A DNA stretch of 64,000 nucleotides. Source: Sedimentitalea sp041224545. Lineage in GTDB: Bacteria > Pseudomonadota > Alphaproteobacteria > Rhodobacterales > Rhodobacteraceae. The notes under the pieces were generated by a model, which worked only from the letters and a program-made list of their open reading frames with translations, searched no databases and was not told where the DNA came from. The DNA is taken from contig NZ_JBGFGP010000151.1 in the NCBI RefSeq assembly GCF_041224545.1, positions 1-64,000 of the forward strand, given 5' to 3'. Shown here piece after piece: positions 55,603 through 64,000 of the stretch; position 1 is the stretch's first letter, and every line of letters begins with the position of its first letter. The translations under genes were made by a program, and so were the position numbers.

Positions 55603-57018
55603 GTGGTGAACAACCGTCTGATCCGAAGCGCCGCAATAGGCGGTCTCGCAGCATTGGCTGTGACCCCCGCCGTGTCGCAGGACGAGGAAGAATACGATAG
55701 CTTTCGCCAACGCTTGCGGATCGAGCAGAATTTCGTCGGTGGCGACAACCTCGGTCTTGAGAACCCGAGCGAAGGACGCACAGCGCTTGCAACGACGCGG
55801 CTGAGCTACGGCCTGCAAAGCGAAACCGACATCCAGCAACTGTCTCTCGCGATTGGGGCCGGGCTTCGCTTTGGCAATATTGCTGACGGCAACACCATGC
55901 GGACCGGTTTCGTCGATCCGCTGATCGCCCTGCGCTACAATCGCGAGGGTGCAAACGCCCTCCTCGCGTTGGATGCGGATTACCAGCAAACCGACATTTC
56001 ACTGGTCCAACCGCTCTGGACCTTTCTGGATTCCGACGGTGTCGTCACACCACCCGCGGATTTTTCCGACATACGCGGTTCGGGCGAGCGGCGCGCCTAC
56101 AATATAGGCGCAAGGCTGGAAACCGGGCTGACCGACCCCTTCGGCTTGCGTCTGAGGGCCCGCACCAGCGGAACCAACTATATTGACGCAACCGATGATG
56201 AGCTGGCCGATTATGACAACACCAGCCTGGGCCTTACGGCACTGTTCCGGCTCAATCCGGTGACAACCGCGACCCTAGATATGTCGTATCTGAAGTATTC
56301 CAGCGCCGACGCAACCGATACGGATCGCGAAACCCGTACCGTTCAGGCCGGCTTCATCCGGGAATTGTCGAGCATCGCGACCCTGACTTTCAGCGCCGGA
56401 TACTCTACCGTCGACAGCACCCTCACCGACCCGTTGACCGGTGTGCGCTCGACCGAGCGGTCCGAAGGCCCGAGCGGTGGCATCGATTATGATGCAGAGA
56501 TGCCCAACGGGACATTCAATGCTGGTTTTGATGTGTATCAGAACCAGGACGGCCAGCGCGGAACATTTCTTGTGACCCGCGCCCTGGAATTGCCCAGAGG
56601 CAGCTTTTCGGGCAATCTGGGCGTGACCCAGCTCGAAGGCGCCGATCCGGAAATCATCGGTGGCTTCAACTGGATTTACAACATGCCGTCCAGCAGCTTT
56701 AGGCTGTTCTTCGATCGTACTGTCTATACCGACAGCAGCGATGAAGACCGTCTGACCAATCTCCTGGTTGCCGGATACAGCCACGAGATCAACCAGGTTT
56801 CGAGCCTGTCACTGGATCTCTCGCTCTCCTATACCGAGGCGTCTGCCGACGAAGAATCGTCCGAGCGCGGCACGTTGGTCCTCGCTTATAACCGCGAACT
56901 GAACGAATACTGGAGCTTCAATACCGGGGTCGCCTTTCGCTCACTTCAGGACGAAGCCATCGGCGAAGCGGATGCCACCGCGGTCTTCTTCGGAATCGGG
57001 CGCAATTTCGATTTTTGA
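55603..57018 (+). CDS. outer-membrane beta-barrel protein (EPS-associated type)
   Basis: A 471-residue protein with a signal peptide (IRSAAIGGLAALAVTPAVSQ) followed by alternating amphipathic strands throughout and a terminal Phe (FFGIGRNFDF), as needed for outer-membrane insertion. Aromatic girdle and repeated TxxLSYG-type strands suggest about 20 strands. GTG start at 55603, or at 55606 with better ribosome-site spacing. It pairs with the Wza-like gene, so a role in exopolysaccharide passage or in anchoring is plausible. Confidence 0.8.
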   Translation: MVNNRLIRSAAIGGLAALAVTPAVSQDEEEYDSFRQRLRIEQNFVGGDNLGLENPSEGRTALATTRLSYGLQSETDIQQLSLAIGAGLRFGNIADGNTMRTGFVDPLIALRYNREGANALLALDADYQQTDISLVQPLWTFLDSDGVVTPPADFSDIRGSGERRAYNIGARLETGLTDPFGLRLRARTSGTNYIDATDDELADYDNTSLGLTALFRLNPVTTATLDMSYLKYSSADATDTDRETRTVQAGFIRELSSIATLTFSAGYSTVDSTLTDPLTGVRSTERSEGPSGGIDYDAEMPNGTFNAGFDVYQNQDGQRGTFLVTRALELPRGSFSGNLGVTQLEGADPEIIGGFNWIYNMPSSSFRLFFDRTVYTDSSDEDRLTNLLVAGYSHEINQVSSLSLDLSLSYTEASADEESSERGTLVLAYNRELNEYWSFNTGVAFRSLQDEAIGEADATAVFFGIGRNFDF

Positions 57019-57049
57019 CTTCAGGATCTGAAAATTTCCTGAATGCACG

Positions 57050-57499
57050 TCAATCGGGGGCGCGCTTGGCGTCCGCGGCCTCCACCGCATTCAGCAGATC
57101 CAGCAATGCCTCATATCGCTCGGCACCGATTTGCGCCTTCGTCTGTTCCAGAACCGCAAGGCTGGCCGGAAGATGCGCCTCAATCAGCGCCTCGCCCGCC
57201 TCGGATATCTGAATGATCTGCTTGCGCTTGTCATCATCGTCCGGGCGCCGCGTTATCAACCCCTTGTCAGCGAGCTTTTGCAGAATACGGGTCAGACTGG
57301 GGAGCAACAGGCAAGCCAGTTCCGCAATTCGGGTCGGCTCCATCGGCCCGTCTTCGTCCAATACGCGCAATACGCGCCATTGCTGCTCGGTCAGACCCAC
57401 ACCCGACAGCATGTCACGGATCGGGCCCATGACCCGCTCTCGGGCACGCAACAGTGCTATGGGAAGGGAACGCGATGTTTTGGGATGATGCGATGTCAT
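57050..57499 (-). CDS. hpaR: MarR-family regulator HpaR
   Basis: A 149-residue MarR protein. The winged helix reads LTEQQWRVLRVLDEDGPMEPTRIAELACLLLPSLTRILQKLADKGLITRR with the DDDDKRKQ wing. It matches HpaR, the repressor of homoprotocatechuate meta-cleavage genes, and is divergent from hpaF as expected. A promoter with a dyad over the -10 lies between them. Inducers in other species are 4-hydroxyphenylacetate-type acids. Confidence 0.88.
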   Translation of the reverse strand: MTSHHPKTSRSLPIALLRARERVMGPIRDMLSGVGLTEQQWRVLRVLDEDGPMEPTRIAELACLLLPSLTRILQKLADKGLITRRPDDDDKRKQIIQISEAGEALIEAHLPASLAVLEQTKAQIGAERYEALLDLLNAVEAADAKRAPD

Positions 57500-57558
57500 C
57501 TGGATGTTTTGCCCTTCAATGAAGCCAAGCGCAATCCAAGACTACGTGAGGCTGTCCC

Positions 57559-57595
57559 TTGACACAGCAATCAGTTTACTTAATATGTTAATAAA
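57559..57595 (+). promoter_or_regulatory. hpa promoter with overlapping HpaR-type dyad
   Basis: TTGACA (57559-57564), a 16-base spacer and TAATAT (57581-57586) make a near-consensus sigma-70 promoter. An imperfect dyad TTTAC...TAATAAA (57575-57595) overlaps the -10, in keeping with repression by HpaR. The hpaF start is 40 bases past the -10. Confidence 0.7.
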
Positions 57596-57625
57596 TTGCA
57601 AGAGTGCGGACACAGAAGGACGTCC

Positions 57626-58048
57626 ATGCCACATCTGATGATCGACTATTCGGCAAACATGGAAGACCGCATGGACATGGCTGCGTTTTGCGACATGCTG
57701 CGCCGCGCGGCAATCGACACCGGCGTCCTGCCCATGCCGGGCGTGCGGGTGCGAGCCTTTCGCGCCGATCACGTTTCAATTGCGGATGGTGCCGCGCATC
57801 ACGGATATATCGACATATCGGTGCGCCTGCGCGGCGGGCGTGATCTGGAAACGCGCAAGGCGGCGACCAAAATGATCTTTGACGCAGCCAGACGTTTTCT
57901 GGAGCCGGTTCTGGAACAGTACCCCGTGGCGCTGTCGCTTGAAATGCGAGAAATCGACCCTGCGCTTTCACCCAAATGTGGCACAATTCGCGACCATCTT
58001 CCATCGGCCGACCCGGTGCAAACACTGGTCCCGGAGCAGCCCCGATAG
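57626..58048 (+). CDS. hpaF: 5-carboxymethyl-2-hydroxymuconate delta-isomerase
   Basis: A 140-residue protein of the tautomerase-like CHMI family with the catalytic N-terminal proline after Met (MPHLMIDYSANMEDRMDM). It isomerises 5-carboxymethyl-2-hydroxymuconate-derived intermediates in homoprotocatechuate meta-cleavage. AGAAGGA precedes the ATG at 57626; the open frame upstream is not used. It is first gene of the rightward hpa run. Confidence 0.9.
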   Translation: MPHLMIDYSANMEDRMDMAAFCDMLRRAAIDTGVLPMPGVRVRAFRADHVSIADGAAHHGYIDISVRLRGGRDLETRKAATKMIFDAARRFLEPVLEQYPVALSLEMREIDPALSPKCGTIRDHLPSADPVQTLVPEQPR

Positions 58049-58174
58049 AGAACCGCCCGCGCACAACGGCAGATACGACCTTCACAGGATATTTCATGCG
58101 ACTCACTCCGCCCCGAAATCATGGCGACACGCCAGAAGCCGAAAATCGATCGACACTCATCAGGCGCGCGCATC

Positions 58175-59587
58175 ATGAACTGGGATGAATTCGGGGATTG
58201 GGGCCGAAGGATCTCGGACTGGGCACAGGACTATCACCTGACGGTTGGCGACCGTCCCGTTCGGGCGCAAACAAGGCCCGGCGACATCCTGAATGCGCTG
58301 CCCGTCACCCCGCCCGACTCACCGGAAGACATGGAAACCGTGTTCCGCGACTTTGAGAACATCGTGATGCCGGGCATCACACATTGGCAGCATCCCCGTT
58401 TCTTCGCCTATTTCAACGCCAATGCCGCCGCTCCGTCGGTGCTGGCGGAATTCCTGGTCAGTGCCATCGCCCCGCAATGTATGCTCTGGCAAACCTCTCC
58501 GGCCGCAACCGAGATGGAAACCCGGATGATGGACTGGCTGCGCCAATCGCTGGGGCTGCCCGCTGGTTTCGAGGGTGTCATTCAGGACAGCGCAAGCTCC
58601 GCCACACTCGCCGCCGTTCTGACGATGCGCGAGCGCGCGCTGAACTGGACCGGCAACATTTCGGGACTGGCGGGAAATCCGCAACTCAGGGTCTATTGCT
58701 CGGCCGAGGTTCATACATCGGTCGACCGTGCCATCTGGATCTCGGGCATCGGGCAGGACAATCTCGTGCGGGTGCCGATCAGCGGAGACTGGCGCGGCAT
58801 GGATCCCGACGCACTGGACGCGGCCATACGCGCGGACAAGGCGGCGGGGCTGACGCCGGCCGGCGTGATCCTCTGTGTCGGCGGGACGGGAACCGGTGCG
58901 ACCGACCCGGTCGATGCCTGCCTGCAAATAGCAGAGGCACATGGTCTATATACCCATGTGGATGCCGCATGGGCCGGTTCCGCGATGATATGCCCTGAGT
59001 TTCGGCATTACTGGCCCGGCATCGAGCGCGCGGACAGCATCGTGTTCAACCCGCATAAGTGGCTCGGCGTGCAATTCGATTGCTCGGCACACTTCCTGCG
59101 CAACCCGGATGACCTGGTCAGGACGCTGGCGATTCAGCCGGAATATCTCAAGACCCACGGCCACGACGGCATCATCAACTATTCCGAATGGTCGGTGCCC
59201 TTGGGCCGTCGCTTTCGCGCGCTCAAGATCTGGTTCCTCCTGCGGACCTACGGGCTGGAAGGGCTGCGCGAGCGCCTGCGCAATCACGTGAGATGGTCGG
59301 AAGCGTTGCACGACAAACTCGCCGCGACACCGGATTTCGAGATCACGTCGACACGGATGTGGTCGCTCTTTACCTTCCGCCATGCACCGCGCGGCGTGAG
59401 CGAACTTGACGACCTGAACCTGCGCCTGTTGAACGCGATCAATGATGACGGACGCATCTATCTGACCCAAACACGGGTTGACGGCAATCTGGTGATCCGT
59501 TTCCAGGCCGGTCAATTCGAGACAACGGAGGCCGATGTCATGATGGCATATGACGTCATCACCGAAATCGCGGAAGCGCTCGCATGA
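58175..59587 (+). CDS. aromatic-L-amino-acid (tyrosine/DOPA-type) decarboxylase
   Basis: A 470-residue group II PLP decarboxylase. PGITHWQHPRFFAYFNAN begins the core, HTSVDRAIWISGIG contains the PLP-stacking His, HVDAAWAGSA binds the pyridine, and the Schiff-base Lys is in NPHKWLGVQFD. The start at 58175 has a weak ribosome site; an in-frame ATG at 58121 is an alternative. It sits inside the hpa operon, overlapping hpaH by four bases. Decarboxylating tyrosine to tyramine (or DOPA to dopamine) could feed 4-hydroxyphenylacetate into this route. Substrate is inference. Confidence 0.88.
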   Translation: MNWDEFGDWGRRISDWAQDYHLTVGDRPVRAQTRPGDILNALPVTPPDSPEDMETVFRDFENIVMPGITHWQHPRFFAYFNANAAAPSVLAEFLVSAIAPQCMLWQTSPAATEMETRMMDWLRQSLGLPAGFEGVIQDSASSATLAAVLTMRERALNWTGNISGLAGNPQLRVYCSAEVHTSVDRAIWISGIGQDNLVRVPISGDWRGMDPDALDAAIRADKAAGLTPAGVILCVGGTGTGATDPVDACLQIAEAHGLYTHVDAAWAGSAMICPEFRHYWPGIERADSIVFNPHKWLGVQFDCSAHFLRNPDDLVRTLAIQPEYLKTHGHDGIINYSEWSVPLGRRFRALKIWFLLRTYGLEGLRERLRNHVRWSEALHDKLAATPDFEITSTRMWSLFTFRHAPRGVSELDDLNLRLLNAINDDGRIYLTQTRVDGNLVIRFQAGQFETTEADVMMAYDVITEIAEALA

Positions 59588-60384
59588 CGCCGCAGGATAT
59601 TCGCGATGCAGCAGATGCGCTGATCGAGGCGGATCGATCGGGGCGCCAGATCGGCCTTTTGTCGCTGCGCTATCCCGGCATGACGCTGGATGACGCATAT
59701 GCGGTCCAGGCGGCCCTGATCACCGCCAAATATGCCCAAGGACGCCGCAAGATCGGATGGAAGATCGGCCTGACGAGCCGCGCCATGCAGCAGGCGTTGA
59801 ACATCACCACTCCCGACAGCGGCATATTGCTGGACGACATGCTCTTTCAGTCCGGTGACACGGTGCAGAACGGGCGGTACATCCAGCCGCGGATCGAGGC
59901 GGAAATCGCCTTTGTCATGGGCTCTTCTCTGAGCGGCGCGAACTGTACCCGTGAAGAGGTTATCGCCGCCACCGATCACGTCTCGCCCGCGCTCGAGATT
60001 CTCGACACAAGGGTTTTGCGTACCGATCCCGACACCGGCCAGCCCAGGGTCATAACGGATACCATTTCCGATAACGCGGCGAATGCGGGAATTGTGCTGG
60101 GCCGCTCGAAACACGCGATTGCGGATCACGACCTGCGTTGGGTCGGGGCCATCGTCAGCCGCGACGACACGGTCGAGGAAACCGGGCTTGGGGCCGGTGT
60201 TCTCAACGATCCGGTGACTTCGGTTCTCTGGCTCGCGCGGCGTCTTGCGGAACATGGACAAGCCATCGAGGCGGGCGATATCGTCTTGTCAGGATCGTTC
60301 ATCCGCCCGCTCGAAGCGCCGTCCGGCTCTCGCATCCAAGCCGACTTTGGTCCCTTCGGGTCGGTAAAGATCACATTCGACTAG
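59584..60384 (+). CDS. hpaH: 2-oxo-hept-4-ene-1,7-dioate hydratase
   Basis: A 266-residue fumarylacetoacetate-hydrolase-like hydratase. GWKIGLTSRAMQQALNI starts the active-site wall, and PRIEAEIAFVMG plus LEILDTRV carry the metal-binding Glu/Asp residues. It adds water to OHED to give 4-hydroxy-2-ketoheptanedioate for HpaI. Coupled by ATGA to the decarboxylase and 10 bases before hpaI. Confidence 0.93.
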   Translation: MTPQDIRDAADALIEADRSGRQIGLLSLRYPGMTLDDAYAVQAALITAKYAQGRRKIGWKIGLTSRAMQQALNITTPDSGILLDDMLFQSGDTVQNGRYIQPRIEAEIAFVMGSSLSGANCTREEVIAATDHVSPALEILDTRVLRTDPDTGQPRVITDTISDNAANAGIVLGRSKHAIADHDLRWVGAIVSRDDTVEETGLGAGVLNDPVTSVLWLARRLAEHGQAIEAGDIVLSGSFIRPLEAPSGSRIQADFGPFGSVKITFD

Positions 60385-60394
60385 AGGATATCCC

Positions 60395-61168
60395 ATGCCC
60401 GCACCAACCAATATGCTCAAGCAGCGATTTCAGGCCGGCGACACCACCTTTGGCTGCTGGCTCAGCTTCGCCGAAGCCGGGCCGACGGAAGTCATGGGCA
60501 CCGCCGGCTTCGACTGGCTTGTGATCGACGGAGAGCACGCGCCAAATGACGTGCGTTCGATCCGTGACCAGCTGATGGCGCTGCAAGCAAGCCCGTCGCC
60601 CGCGATCGTGCGCGTTCCGGTGGGCGAGCCGTGGATCATCAAGCAGGTACTGGATATCGGAGCGCAATCGATTCTCGTGCCCATGATCGAAAGCGGCGAA
60701 CAGGCCGCGCAGATGGTGCGCGCATGCACCTATCCGCCCACGGGCATGCGCGGCGTCGGTGCCACCAGCACGCGGTCGTCGCGCTTTTCCACCATCGAGG
60801 ATTACGTGCATACCGCCGATGACCAGATCGCGCTGATCCTGCAGGTCGAAAACCGTGCCGGGATTGCCGCACTGGATGACATCCTTGCCGTGGACGGCGT
60901 GGATTGTGTCTTTATCGGCCCGGCCGACCTGGCGGCGGATATGGGGCATCGCGGCAATCCCGGCCATCCCGACGTGCACGGCACAATCGTGGAAACGCTG
61001 GGGCGGATTGCCGCTGCCGGCAAGGTGCCGGGCATCCTGTCGCTCTCTGACGATGTCATCGAAAGCTATGTCGAGGCCGGTGCCCGGTTTGTCGCCGTCG
61101 CGATCGATGTCATCACGCTGAGCAGGGCGGCACAGGCAACCGCCAGACGCTGGATCAAACCGGCATAG
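60395..61168 (+). CDS. hpaI: 4-hydroxy-2-oxoheptanedioate aldolase
   Basis: A 257-residue class II HpcH/HpaI aldolase. GCWLSFAEAGPTEVMGTAGFDWLVIDGEHAPND begins the barrel; the metal-binding set appears in VENRAGI and FIGPADLAADMG. It splits 4-hydroxy-2-ketoheptanedioate into pyruvate and succinic semialdehyde. AGGATAT precedes the ATG. Its 3' end overlaps the convergent DUF3095 gene by 14 bases. hpaD, hpaE, hpaG and hpaBC are not in the window. Confidence 0.94.
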   Translation: MPAPTNMLKQRFQAGDTTFGCWLSFAEAGPTEVMGTAGFDWLVIDGEHAPNDVRSIRDQLMALQASPSPAIVRVPVGEPWIIKQVLDIGAQSILVPMIESGEQAAQMVRACTYPPTGMRGVGATSTRSSRFSTIEDYVHTADDQIALILQVENRAGIAALDDILAVDGVDCVFIGPADLAADMGHRGNPGHPDVHGTIVETLGRIAAAGKVPGILSLSDDVIESYVEAGARFVAVAIDVITLSRAAQATARRWIKPA

Positions 61169-62303
61169 CGCGCATCAGTTCCGTCGCCTTTGCATAGCCG
61201 CCGGACGCCCCATCGACGAGATGTATGTGATCGTCCCGATGGATCGAGGGCACGAAACAGGTGATCATCGCCGCCTCCTGCTCGAAGAGACCAAATCGCA
61301 GGATGCCGTCCGCGCGGGCGGCGTCCAGCAGCGACCGGATACGCGCCTGGGTTTCGGCATCGCAATCCAGCGTCATTTTCAACCCGTCATCGAATTTGCG
61401 AAAATCCGCATTGGTGCTGACCACGGCCTTGTAGTGTTTGGGTTCGAAGTTCCCGGTCTTGAGGCCGGCCTTGAAGAAAATCCACGCAATCGTGTTTTCG
61501 AGCAACAATTCCAGCCGCCGCCGGAATACTGACGTCCTGCCTCGTGACACATGCGCCTCGATATCAAGCCCCGGTGGCGGAAATTGCAGTCCGGGCCCAT
61601 CTGGCGGCAAGGGATGCCCGCTGCGGTTCAGCCCCTCGGCCAGATCGACGATGTCGCGCAGTATCCTGTCGAACGCCGCGGCTGACTTTCCTTGCACCGG
61701 CTTGACCACGAGGGACAGAATGCTGCCGTTGCGCGCGCTTGCATTACTCCAGCGGCATGAGAGGCCCTCAAGGTCTGGGAGCGCGCCGGATTCTGCGGCG
61801 GGCAACAGATTATCACCCGCTTTCATCCGCTCATCCGCCCAGGACAGGCCCCCGCCACTGAACATCGCGTAATCGATCGCCTCCGATGCCTGATACCGCG
61901 CAACGGATACGTCGAAGCCTGCAGCGCGAATTTCGCAGACCGGCACCTGCGCAACCCGTAGCGACACGCCGAATTCCTCGTCCGCCCACCGTTTCAGCAC
62001 ACCGAGAATGCGCGCGGAATCTGCCGCATGTTCCGGATCCATCGCGAGCGTCGCGCCATCTCCTCCGAAAATGTAGGGAAAGGTATGACCGTCGCCCGCA
62101 TTTAAATGCGCCGATATGACCGATGCACCGATCATGTTGACCAGCTTGTATTTACCGTCGGCGATCAATGCGGTCGATCCGACAATATCTGCCGTCGCGA
62201 CGATCCAGTCCTCCGGGAGCGGCGTATAGCTTGCCGGATCCGTCAATGCGCTGAATTGCGCAATGCGCGGCAGACTTTCGTAAAACCCGGTCGTATCCTT
62301 CAT
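61155..62303 (-). CDS. DUF3095 family protein (nucleotide-cyclase-like fold)
   Basis: A 382-residue protein. The N-terminal half has WIVATADIVGSTALIADGKYK and FPYIFGGDGATLAM, which resemble the metal-binding strand pair of class III nucleotide cyclases; the second half is a helical DUF3095-specific part ending with CFVPSIHRDDHIHLVDGA. The start MKDTTGFYESLPRI at 62303 gives the usual length; an ATG 72 bases earlier is unsupported. Cyclase activity is not established for the family. It overlaps hpaI tail to tail by 14 bases. Confidence 0.8.
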   Translation of the reverse strand: MKDTTGFYESLPRIAQFSALTDPASYTPLPEDWIVATADIVGSTALIADGKYKLVNMIGASVISAHLNAGDGHTFPYIFGGDGATLAMDPEHAADSARILGVLKRWADEEFGVSLRVAQVPVCEIRAAGFDVSVARYQASEAIDYAMFSGGGLSWADERMKAGDNLLPAAESGALPDLEGLSCRWSNASARNGSILSLVVKPVQGKSAAAFDRILRDIVDLAEGLNRSGHPLPPDGPGLQFPPPGLDIEAHVSRGRTSVFRRRLELLLENTIAWIFFKAGLKTGNFEPKHYKAVVSTNADFRKFDDGLKMTLDCDAETQARIRSLLDAARADGILRFGLFEQEAAMITCFVPSIHRDDHIHLVDGASGGYAKATELMRAMPV

Positions 62304-62421
62304 CGCTGGTCGCCTGCCATGTCCAGTACCCTTTATGTAGGTGCTTTCCCGGCCCTGTCTATCCAGGTTGCACATGCCTCACGCGCATGTCACCCAAACG
62401 ACGACAGTGAAGGAGTAAAAC

Positions 62422-63594
62422 ATGCAGGCCGGTCTGATCGTATTATGTCTTGCATATGTGCTCAGTCAGTTTTTTCGCGCCTTCCTTGCGGTGCTGACCT
62501 CGGCGCTGGCACGTGACACGGGCACCGGACCGGATGATCTCGCGGCGGCATCGGGGCTGTGGTTCCTGACCTTTGCCGCGATGCAGGTGCCGGTCGGCTG
62601 GGCGCTCGACCGGTTCGGGCCCCGGCGCACCGCCGCAAGCCTGTTATTCCTGGGCGGCGGCGGTGGCGCCGCACTGTTCGCCATGGCAACCGCGCCGCTA
62701 CACATCAAGCTTGCCATGTTGCTGATCGGCATAGGATGCTCGCCGGTGCTGATGGCATCCTATTATATCTTCGCGCGCGAATTCCCGCCCGCCCGGTTCG
62801 CCGTCCTCGCGGCGCTGATGCTCGGGGTGGGGTCCGTCGGCAACCTGGTGGCATCCTACCCGATGGCACTTGCGGTGGAATTCATCGGCTGGCGCGGGTC
62901 TCTCGTCGCCCTGTCGTTCCTCTCCATCGTCGTGGCTGGCGGAATCTTCACGCTTGTCCAGGATCCGGAGACCATACCCGGCAGCAAAGGCGGCTCGGTG
63001 CTTGAATTGCTCAAACTGCCGGCGATATGGACGATCCTGCCGATGATGCTGGTCAATTACGCACCGGCGGCGGCGCTGCGCGGATTGTGGATCGGGCCGT
63101 ATCTCGGGGATGTATTTGGCCTCGGAACCGCGCAGATCGGACAGGCCACTTTTGTGATGGGCGCCGCCATGATCGCCGGAACGCTCGCTTACGGGCCGAT
63201 GGACAGGCTCTTGCGAACGCGCAAATGGGTCGTCTTCGGCGGCAACCTCGCCGTTGCCGTGATCCTCGGCCTGTTGGTGGCAATGATCGACACCAGCGCG
63301 GCTCTGTCGATCCTCCTGATGGCATTGATCGGCTTTTTCGGCGCATCCTTTCCAGTGATCATCGCGCATGGGCGCAGTTTCTTTCCACCGCATCTTGTCG
63401 GGCGCGGCGTCACCCTGATGAACCTCTTCGGCATCGGCGGAGCGGGCATCGCGCAGTTCGCCTCGGGGCGCATTCATGAACACATGGCCCCGTATGGCGC
63501 GACCCAGGCCTATGCGGCGATTTTCGCGTTTTTCGGCCTGATGCTGCTCGCCGGAACACTTCTTTACCTGTTCAGCCGCGACCGCCTGGACTGA
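62422..63594 (+). CDS. major facilitator superfamily transporter
   Basis: A 390-residue inner-membrane protein with about twelve helices. The loop 2-3 motif GWALDRFGPRRTAAS is the MFS signature. Features such as QVPVGWALDRFGPRR and GVGSVGNLVASYPMAL resemble organic-anion or glycerol-phosphate-type MFS members. AAGGAG precedes the ATG. No substrate clue; it stands alone between DUF3095 (divergent) and asd. Confidence 0.88.
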   Translation: MQAGLIVLCLAYVLSQFFRAFLAVLTSALARDTGTGPDDLAAASGLWFLTFAAMQVPVGWALDRFGPRRTAASLLFLGGGGGAALFAMATAPLHIKLAMLLIGIGCSPVLMASYYIFAREFPPARFAVLAALMLGVGSVGNLVASYPMALAVEFIGWRGSLVALSFLSIVVAGGIFTLVQDPETIPGSKGGSVLELLKLPAIWTILPMMLVNYAPAAALRGLWIGPYLGDVFGLGTAQIGQATFVMGAAMIAGTLAYGPMDRLLRTRKWVVFGGNLAVAVILGLLVAMIDTSAALSILLMALIGFFGASFPVIIAHGRSFFPPHLVGRGVTLMNLFGIGGAGIAQFASGRIHEHMAPYGATQAYAAIFAFFGLMLLAGTLLYLFSRDRLD

Positions 63595-63674
63595 GCCCCC
63601 CTTTTCCCCGCTGCCGTTTGTCGCTAAGAGGCCGCAGCCGGCATATGTGTCGGCGCAAATTCTGGAGAAACAAG

Positions 63675-64000
63675 ATGGGTTATCGCATCGTCGTCGTCGG
63701 TGCCACGGGCAATGTGGGCCGTGAAATGCTGAACATCCTGGCCGAGCGCCAGTTCCCGGTTGCCGAGATTGCCGCGCTGGCAAGCCGCAAATCGCTGGGA
63801 ACCGAGGTGAGCTTTGGCGACACGACCCTGACAACCAAGGATCTTGATACCTTCGATTTCACCGGCTGGGACATGGCCCTGTTCGCGGTGGGCTCCGACG
63901 CCACCAAAACCTATGCGCCCAAGGCCGCCGCCGCGGGCTGCGTGGTGATCGACAACAGCTCGCTCTATCGCTACGATTCGGACGTACCGCTGATCGTGCC
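63675..64000 (+). CDS. asd: aspartate-semialdehyde dehydrogenase, C-terminus beyond window
   Basis: The first 108 codons of an NADP-dependent enzyme that converts aspartyl phosphate to aspartate semialdehyde for lysine, threonine and methionine synthesis. Reads MGYRIVVVGATGNVGREMLNILAER with the Rossmann motif GATGNVG, then ALASRKSLG and VVIDNSSLYRYDSDVPL, all Asd hallmarks. GGAG lies seven bases before the ATG. The catalytic Cys lies past the window edge. Confidence 0.95.
   Translation, partial: MGYRIVVVGATGNVGREMLNILAERQFPVAEIAALASRKSLGTEVSFGDTTLTTKDLDTFDFTGWDMALFAVGSDATKTYAPKAAAAGCVVIDNSSLYRYDSDVPLIV

Overview
The window looks like one contig of an alphaproteobacterial chromosome, most likely a marine-type Rhodobacterales (Roseobacter/Paracoccus lineage). 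The reasons are high GC with strong third-position bias, an alphaproteobacterial SOS box (GTTC-N7-GTTC) before uvrA, a complete beta-hydroxyaspartate cycle operon, a formate dehydrogenase cluster with DUF3305/DUF3306/TorD, and CtrA-like sites before flagellar genes. All calls come from reading the sequence and from family knowledge; no database search was run.

Layout. 1-1205: a DUF3883 (NOV_C) nuclease-fold gene cut by the left edge, then tRNA-Ser(GGA), possibly an island edge. 1463-16309: a flavin reductase, then a formate dehydrogenase region. A leftward arm encodes a polyferredoxin, DUF6494, an Mrp ATPase, a biotin/lipoate ligase-like protein and DUF6505. A rightward arm encodes DUF3305, DUF3306, TorD, a Tat mini-protein, FdhA, FdhB, FdhC, a WD40-cytochrome c fusion, a 43-residue membrane protein and an HTH plus periplasmic-binding-fold regulator, many linked by ATGA overlaps. 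16375-21748: VOC protein, RcnB-like protein, UvrA and an RTX protein. 21907-25610: a flavin monooxygenase and a degenerate AcoR-type regulator with an odd start and a perfect dyad between them. 25720-33259: 4-hydroxybenzoate/protocatechuate catabolism (pobA, pcaCHG, pcaQ, pcaB) with a BKACE enzyme that could replace the usual end of the pathway, then a TetR/EamA pair. 33400-38804: bhcR and bhcABCD, which turn glyoxylate into oxaloacetate without carbon loss.

38823-44240 is the most unusual gene: 1805 residues carrying two alpha/beta-hydrolase (lipase-like) modules, a CHAT caspase-like protease and a helical TPR-like tail. 44548-48819: an RND efflux adaptor and pump. 48923-54756: flagellar motB, flgE, flgK, flgL, flgI. 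54983-57018: a Wza-like export protein and an outer-membrane barrel. 57050-61168: hpaR and a partial homoprotocatechuate pathway (hpaF, an aromatic amino acid decarboxylase, hpaH, hpaI). 61155-64000: DUF3095, an MFS transporter and the start of asd.

Overall this is a metabolically versatile heterotroph: formate oxidation, plant-type aromatic catabolism, C2 (glycolate/glyoxylate) assimilation and flagellar motility. The candidates for undescribed biology are the dual-lipase CHAT protein, the BKACE-terminated protocatechuate route, the accessory small proteins of the formate dehydrogenase operon, and the start/dyad anomalies of the AcoR-like regulator.
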